From Pseudomonas lurida (GTDB lineage: Bacteria; Pseudomonadota; Gammaproteobacteria; Pseudomonadales; Pseudomonadaceae): a DNA stretch of 64,000 nucleotides. Positions 60,099-64,000 of the stretch are shown here, piece by piece (the first letter of the stretch is position 1; each line of letters begins with the position of its first letter). A program made the position numbers and the translations under genes. Below the pieces are notes generated by a model, which was not told where the DNA came from, did no database searches, and saw only the letters and a list, made by a program, of their open reading frames with translations. Location of the stretch: positions 31,466 through 95,465 of the forward strand of contig NZ_JAAMRE010000027.1 of NCBI RefSeq assembly GCF_013522705.1, read 5' to 3'.

Positions 60099-61601
60099 AT
60101 GCCCACTGCCCTGCACCGTTTCATAGTCACAGTCCTGCTGTTGCTGCCTTTGGCGGCACACGCCGGCGACGCCGAAGACTTCCTGGCCGCCAACCCGACG
60201 CAGCAAGCCAAGCTGTTGCAGGACTGGGCCGCCCAGCCCGACCCGGCGCGTATCGAGCTGGTGGATGCTCTGCAACAAGGCCAACTCACCCTCAATGGCG
60301 AAACCAAAACCGTACGCCTGAACAACCGCCTGCGTGGCTTGATCGATAACGTGCAAGCCAGCCAGCAACTGCTCGCCGCCGACCCCAAGGTGCGCCTGGC
60401 TGCGGCACGCACCCTGCAAAAAAGCGCGCAACCTGCGCAACTCAAATTCCTCGACCAGCAGGTCGCCGCCGAGACCAACGAGGATGTGCACACCGCCCTC
60501 AGCCTGGCCCTGGCCAACCTGCAATTGGTCGACCCCGATCCGGTAGTGCGCCTGGCCGCCGTGCGCCTGCTCGGCAGCACCGGCGACCCGCTGGCGCGCA
60601 CGCGCCTCGAAGCGCTGCTGGCGCCGGGCGTCGAAACCGATGCCGGCGTGCACACCGCCGCCGAAACCAGTCTGGCCCAGGTCAAACGCAAACTGATGCT
60701 GGGCGAAATCCTCGGCCAGGCCTTCAGCGGCATGTCCCTGGGCTCGATCCTGCTGCTGGCGGCCCTGGGGCTGGCGATCACCTTCGGCCTGCTCGGCGTG
60801 ATCAACATGGCCCACGGCGAAATGCTGATGCTCGGCGCCTACTCCACCTATGGGGTGCAACTACTGATGCAGCGCTACGTGCCTGCGGCCATCGAGTTCT
60901 ACCCGCTGATCGCGCTGCCGGTGGCGTTTTTTGTCACCGCCGCCATCGGCATGGCGCTGGAGCGCACGGTGATCCGTCACCTGTACGGCCGCCCATTGGA
61001 AACCCTGCTGGCTACCTGGGGCATCAGCCTGATGCTGATCCAACTGGTGCGCCTGGTGTTCGGCGCGCAGAACGTTGAAGTGTCCAACCCGCAATGGCTG
61101 TCGGGCGGCATCCAGGTACTGCCCAACCTGGTGCTGCCGTACAACCGCATCGTGATCATTGCCTTCGCGCTGTTTGTGGTCGTGCTCACCTGGTTGCTGC
61201 TGAACAGGACGCGCCTGGGCCTCAACGTGCGCGCGGTCACCCAGAACCGCAACATGGCCGCCTGCTGCGGCGTGCCCACCGGGCGCGTGGACATGCTCGC
61301 ATTCGGCCTCGGCTCCGGCATCGCCGGCCTGGGCGGCGTGGCGCTGAGCCAGATCGGCAACGTCGGCCCGGACCTGGGCCAGAGCTACATCATCGACTCG
61401 TTCCTGGTGGTGGTGCTCGGCGGTGTCGGCCAGTTGGCCGGCAGCGTCACGGCGGCCTTCGGTTTGGGCATCGCCAACAAGATTCTTGAGCCGCAGATCG
61501 GTGCCGTGCTCGGCAAGATCCTGATCCTCGCGCTGATCATTCTGTTTATCCAGAAACGCCCGCAGGGACTCTTCGCACTGAAAGGACGGGTGATCGACTG
61601 A
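60099..61601 (+). CDS. urtB: Urea ABC transporter permease UrtB
   Basis: 500 residues. Signal peptide and a roughly 170-residue periplasmic, HEAT-like helical extension (DPKVRLAAARTLQ; DPDPVVRLAAVRLLG), then a LivH-type permease with about eight helices (ALGLAITFGLLGVINMAHGE). The long N-terminal extension is normal for UrtB. Its stop shares a base with the urtC ATG (TGATG). Confidence 0.94.
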   Translation: MPTALHRFIVTVLLLLPLAAHAGDAEDFLAANPTQQAKLLQDWAAQPDPARIELVDALQQGQLTLNGETKTVRLNNRLRGLIDNVQASQQLLAADPKVRLAAARTLQKSAQPAQLKFLDQQVAAETNEDVHTALSLALANLQLVDPDPVVRLAAVRLLGSTGDPLARTRLEALLAPGVETDAGVHTAAETSLAQVKRKLMLGEILGQAFSGMSLGSILLLAALGLAITFGLLGVINMAHGEMLMLGAYSTYGVQLLMQRYVPAAIEFYPLIALPVAFFVTAAIGMALERTVIRHLYGRPLETLLATWGISLMLIQLVRLVFGAQNVEVSNPQWLSGGIQVLPNLVLPYNRIVIIAFALFVVVLTWLLLNRTRLGLNVRAVTQNRNMAACCGVPTGRVDMLAFGLGSGIAGLGGVALSQIGNVGPDLGQSYIIDSFLVVVLGGVGQLAGSVTAAFGLGIANKILEPQIGAVLGKILILALIILFIQKRPQGLFALKGRVID

Positions 61602-62668
61602 TGAACCAGCCATTGATGCTCACGGCCACGCAAAAGGCCGGCCCCAAGGTGACGATTGCCGTCGGCGCGGCGATTCTGGCGCTGCTGCTGGCACTGCCAT
61701 TGTGTTCGCTGCTGTCGCCGGAAAACCCGCTGCATGTATCGGCCTACACCCTGACGCTGGTGGGCAAGATCCTCTGCTATGCCATCGTCGCCCTGGCCCT
61801 GGACCTGGTGTGGGGTTATGCCGGGATGCTGTCCCTCGGCCACGGTTTGTTCTTTGCCCTCGGCGGTTATGCGATGGGCATGTACCTGATGCGCCAGGCC
61901 GCAGGCAGTGAGTTGCCGGCGTTCATGACCTTTTTGTCGTGGACCGAACTGCCCTGGTATTGGGCCGGCACCGATCACTTCCTCTGGGCACTGTGCCTGG
62001 TGGTGCTGGCGCCGGGGTTGCTGGCGCTGGTGTTCGGCTTCTTTGCCTTCCGCTCGCGAATCAAGGGTGTGTATTTTTCGATCATGACCCAGGCCCTGAC
62101 CTTTGCCGGCATGCTGCTGTTCTTTCGCAACGAGACCGGATTTGGCGGCAATAACGGCTTTACCAACTTTCGCAGCATCCTGGGCTTTGGCATCACTGAA
62201 CCGGGTACCCGCGCCGTGCTGTTCAGCGCCACGGTGTTGCTGTTGGTGGCGAGCCTGTACATCGGTTGGCGCCTGGCGCAAAGCAAGTTCGGCCATGTGC
62301 TGACCGCGCTGCGCGATGCCGAGAACCGCCTGATGTTCTGCGGCTACGACCCGCGTGGTTTCAAGCTGTTTGTATGGGTGCTGAGCGCGGTGTTGTGCGG
62401 CTTGGCCGGCGCCTTGTATGTGCCGCAGGTGGGCATCATCAACCCCAGCGAAATGTCGCCGACCAACTCCATCGAAGCCGCCGTGTGGGTGGCCCTGGGC
62501 GGGCGCGGCACGCTGATCGGCCCGCTGCTCGGCGCTGGCGTGGTCAACGGTATGAAGAGCTGGTTTACCGTGGCCTTCCCGGAATACTGGCTGTTCTTTC
62601 TTGGGGCGCTGTTCATCATCGTCACCCTGTACCTGCCCAAGGGCGTGATCGGGCTGCTGAAGAAATGA
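61601..62668 (+). CDS. urtC: Urea ABC transporter permease UrtC
   Basis: 355 residues. LivM-type permease with about ten helices; DLVWGYAGMLSLGHGLFFALGGY and ALRDAENRLMFCGYDPRGFKL are family signatures. Coupled to urtB by a one-base overlap; urtD begins 8 bp after the stop. Confidence 0.95.
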   Translation: MNQPLMLTATQKAGPKVTIAVGAAILALLLALPLCSLLSPENPLHVSAYTLTLVGKILCYAIVALALDLVWGYAGMLSLGHGLFFALGGYAMGMYLMRQAAGSELPAFMTFLSWTELPWYWAGTDHFLWALCLVVLAPGLLALVFGFFAFRSRIKGVYFSIMTQALTFAGMLLFFRNETGFGGNNGFTNFRSILGFGITEPGTRAVLFSATVLLLVASLYIGWRLAQSKFGHVLTALRDAENRLMFCGYDPRGFKLFVWVLSAVLCGLAGALYVPQVGIINPSEMSPTNSIEAAVWVALGGRGTLIGPLLGAGVVNGMKSWFTVAFPEYWLFFLGALFIIVTLYLPKGVIGLLKK

Positions 62669-62676
62669 GGAACGTC

Positions 62677-63498
62677 ATGCTTGAACCTATTTTCGATGCA
62701 GGCAGCAGCCGCGATGCGATCGGCATCGGTCAGGCCGCCGGCAAGGGCCTGAACACCCGCCATGGCACCATCCTGACCCTGGAAGACATCAGCGTCAGCT
62801 TCGACGGTTTCAAGGCGCTCAACGACCTCAACCTGTACATCGGCGTCGGCGAGTTGCGCTGCATCATCGGCCCCAACGGCGCGGGCAAGACCACGCTGAT
62901 GGACGTGATCACCGGCAAGACCCGTCCCAGCCACGGCAGCGCCTGGTTCGGCGAAACCTTGGACCTGACCGACATGAGCGAAGTGCAGATCGCCCAGGCC
63001 GGCATCGGCCGCAAATTCCAGAAACCCACGGTGTTCGAAGCCCTCAGCGTGTTCGAAAACCTGGAGTTGGCGCAGAAGACCGACAAGTCGGTATGGGCCA
63101 GCCTGCGAGCGCGCCTGAGCGGCGAGCAGAAAGACCGTATCGATGAAGTGCTCGAGACCATCCGCCTCAGCGCGTCAGTGCAGCGCCCGGCCGGGCTGCT
63201 GTCCCACGGCCAGAAGCAGTTTCTGGAGATCGGCATGCTGCTGATGCAGGACCCGCAATTGTTATTGCTCGACGAACCGGTGGCGGGCATGACCGACGCC
63301 GAAACCGAATTCACCGCCGAATTGTTCAAGGGCCTGGCGGGCAAGCATTCGCTGATGGTGGTGGAACACGACATGGGCTTTGTCGGCTCGATTGCCGACC
63401 ACGTGACCGTGTTGCACCAGGGCAGTGTGCTGGCCGAAGGGTCGCTGGAGCAGGTGCAGGCCGATGAGCGGGTTATTGAAGTGTATTTGGGACGGTGA
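62677..63498 (+). CDS. urtD: Urea ABC transporter ATP-binding protein UrtD
   Basis: 273 residues. LivG-type ATPase: Walker A GPNGAGKTT, signature LSHGQKQ, Walker B LLLLDEPVAGM. Start at 62677 (GAGG 6 bases upstream); an ATG at 62665 overlapping the urtC stop (ATGA) is possible and would add four residues. Stop at 63498 is directly followed by the first copy of the 300-bp duplication. Confidence 0.94.
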   Translation: MLEPIFDAGSSRDAIGIGQAAGKGLNTRHGTILTLEDISVSFDGFKALNDLNLYIGVGELRCIIGPNGAGKTTLMDVITGKTRPSHGSAWFGETLDLTDMSEVQIAQAGIGRKFQKPTVFEALSVFENLELAQKTDKSVWASLRARLSGEQKDRIDEVLETIRLSASVQRPAGLLSHGQKQFLEIGMLLMQDPQLLLLDEPVAGMTDAETEFTAELFKGLAGKHSLMVVEHDMGFVGSIADHVTVLHQGSVLAEGSLEQVQADERVIEVYLGR

Positions 63499-64000
63499 TA
63501 CATCGGCCAGCTTCGAGCCTAAAGCTTCAAGCGGCAAGTTAAAGCAAAGCAGGCATCCCCCGCTCTTACTTGCAGCTTGAAGCTTGCCGCTTGACGCCAA
63601 CTAACGGAGTTCGTTGATCGTTCCCACGCTCCGCGTGGGAATGCCGCCAGGGACGCTCCGCGTCCCGCTGCCAACGCACGGCTCAAGCCCTGCGCAATGG
63701 TGACGCAGAGCGTCACGGGATGCATTCCCACGCGGAGCATGGGAACGATCATTGGGGAGAATTTGAACATGCTGCAAGTCGACAAGCTGCACCAGTACTA
63801 CATCGGCCAGCTTCGAGCCTAAAGCTTCAAGCGGCAAGTTAAAGCAAAGCAGGCATCCCCCGCTCTTACTTGAAGCTTGAAGCTTGCCGCTTGACGCCAA
63901 CTAACGGAGTTCGTTGATCGTTCCCACGCTCCGCGTGGGAATGCCGCCAGGGACGCTCCGCGTCCCGCTGCCAACGCACGGCTCAAGCCCTGCGCAATGG
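63499..64000. repeat. 300-bp tandem duplication across the urtD-urtE junction
   Basis: 63499-63798 is repeated from 63799 to the window end; the 202 visible bases differ at one position (C63573 versus A63873). Each unit contains an AAGCGGCAAG/CTTGCCGCTT hairpin element (from 63529), one large palindromic repeat of the 52403 family in reverse (63616-63750 in copy 1), GGGGAGAATTTGAAC and the first ten codons of urtE. The junction is TAC-TAC. Apart from these, the 502-bp stretch encodes nothing complete. Confidence 0.9.
63769..63822 (+). pseudogene. urtE: Truncated urtE start (17-codon relic)
   Basis: ATG with GGGGAGA 8 bases upstream, encoding MLQVDKLHQYY, the conserved beginning of UrtE, then IGQLRA and a stop at 63820, because the second copy of the 300-bp repeat begins in codon 11 (63799). 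If the duplication is a simple tandem one, an intact urtE with its own copy of the ribosome-binding site follows to the right of the window. If not, urtE is disrupted here. Confidence 0.75.

Noticed and set aside
63519..63900. Minus-strand open frames in the urtD-urtE duplication
   Set aside because: They translate the hairpin repeats and are duplicated together with them; no gene features.
1..64000. tRNA, rRNA, prophage or insertion-sequence transposase genes
   Set aside because: None could be identified by eye; no transposase-like or integrase-like motifs and no cloverleaf candidates were found.

Overview
This 64 kb window is chromosomal DNA from a fluorescent Pseudomonas, most likely the P. 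fluorescens group. The base composition is GC-rich, and the gene order matches large stretches of the P. aeruginosa PAO1 map as I remember it: tad/ppr cluster; speA-sui1-nudix-DUF2333-gcbA-MCP-aroQ-accBC-prmA-DUF3426-dusB-fis-purHD-retS; then urt. Typical P. fluorescens REP elements (GTGGGAGGGGGCTTGCCCC type) are scattered between genes. All functions are read from protein motifs by eye; no database search was run.

Layout. 1-9.9 kb: right half of a Tad/Flp pilus locus (tadA partial, tadB, tadC, tadD, DUF3613 lipoprotein, pprB, fppA, tadF, pprA, tadG), with the PprA/PprB two-component system embedded among the structural genes. 9.9-22.1 kb: two tandem DUF4136 lipoproteins, cmoM, a MazG-like pyrophosphohydrolase, penicillin-binding protein 1C, a small membrane protein, a bacterial alpha-2-macroglobulin, a MATE transporter and a small lipoprotein. 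22.1-43.6 kb: core block with arginine decarboxylase, a diguanylate cyclase (GcbA type), a chemoreceptor, aroQ, biotin carboxylase subunits, prmA, dusB-fis, purH, purD, the RetS hybrid sensor and a MarC protein. GcbA and RetS both belong to the biofilm/motility switch, so together with the Tad pilus this window is rich in surface-lifestyle functions.

43.6-50.9 kb: an unknown 259-residue protein, then corrin-ring genes in two divergent operons (cobG-cobH-cobI-cbiG/cobJ fusion, and cobL-cobK). 50.9-53.5 kb: an accessory patch of lower GC and repeats. It holds a two-gene PIN-domain module, a DUF6124/DUF3077-like small protein behind a highly structured RNA leader, a five-unit 156-157 bp palindromic array, and an antitoxin-like gene without a toxin. 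53.5-58.6 kb: a copper-uptake operon (DUF2946, PCu(A)C chaperone, DUF2946, OprC-type TonB receptor, PepSY membrane protein). 58.6-64 kb: urea ABC transporter urtABCD with a sigma-54 promoter and an NtrC-type site upstream of urtA. The window ends inside a 300-bp tandem duplication that has copied the start of urtE.

The points most worth a second look are the DUF6124 leader, where the ribosome-binding site, an anti-SD and an anti-anti-SD can pair in mutually exclusive ways; the PIN-domain gene pair; the urtE-start duplication; and the repeat array beside an orphan antitoxin.
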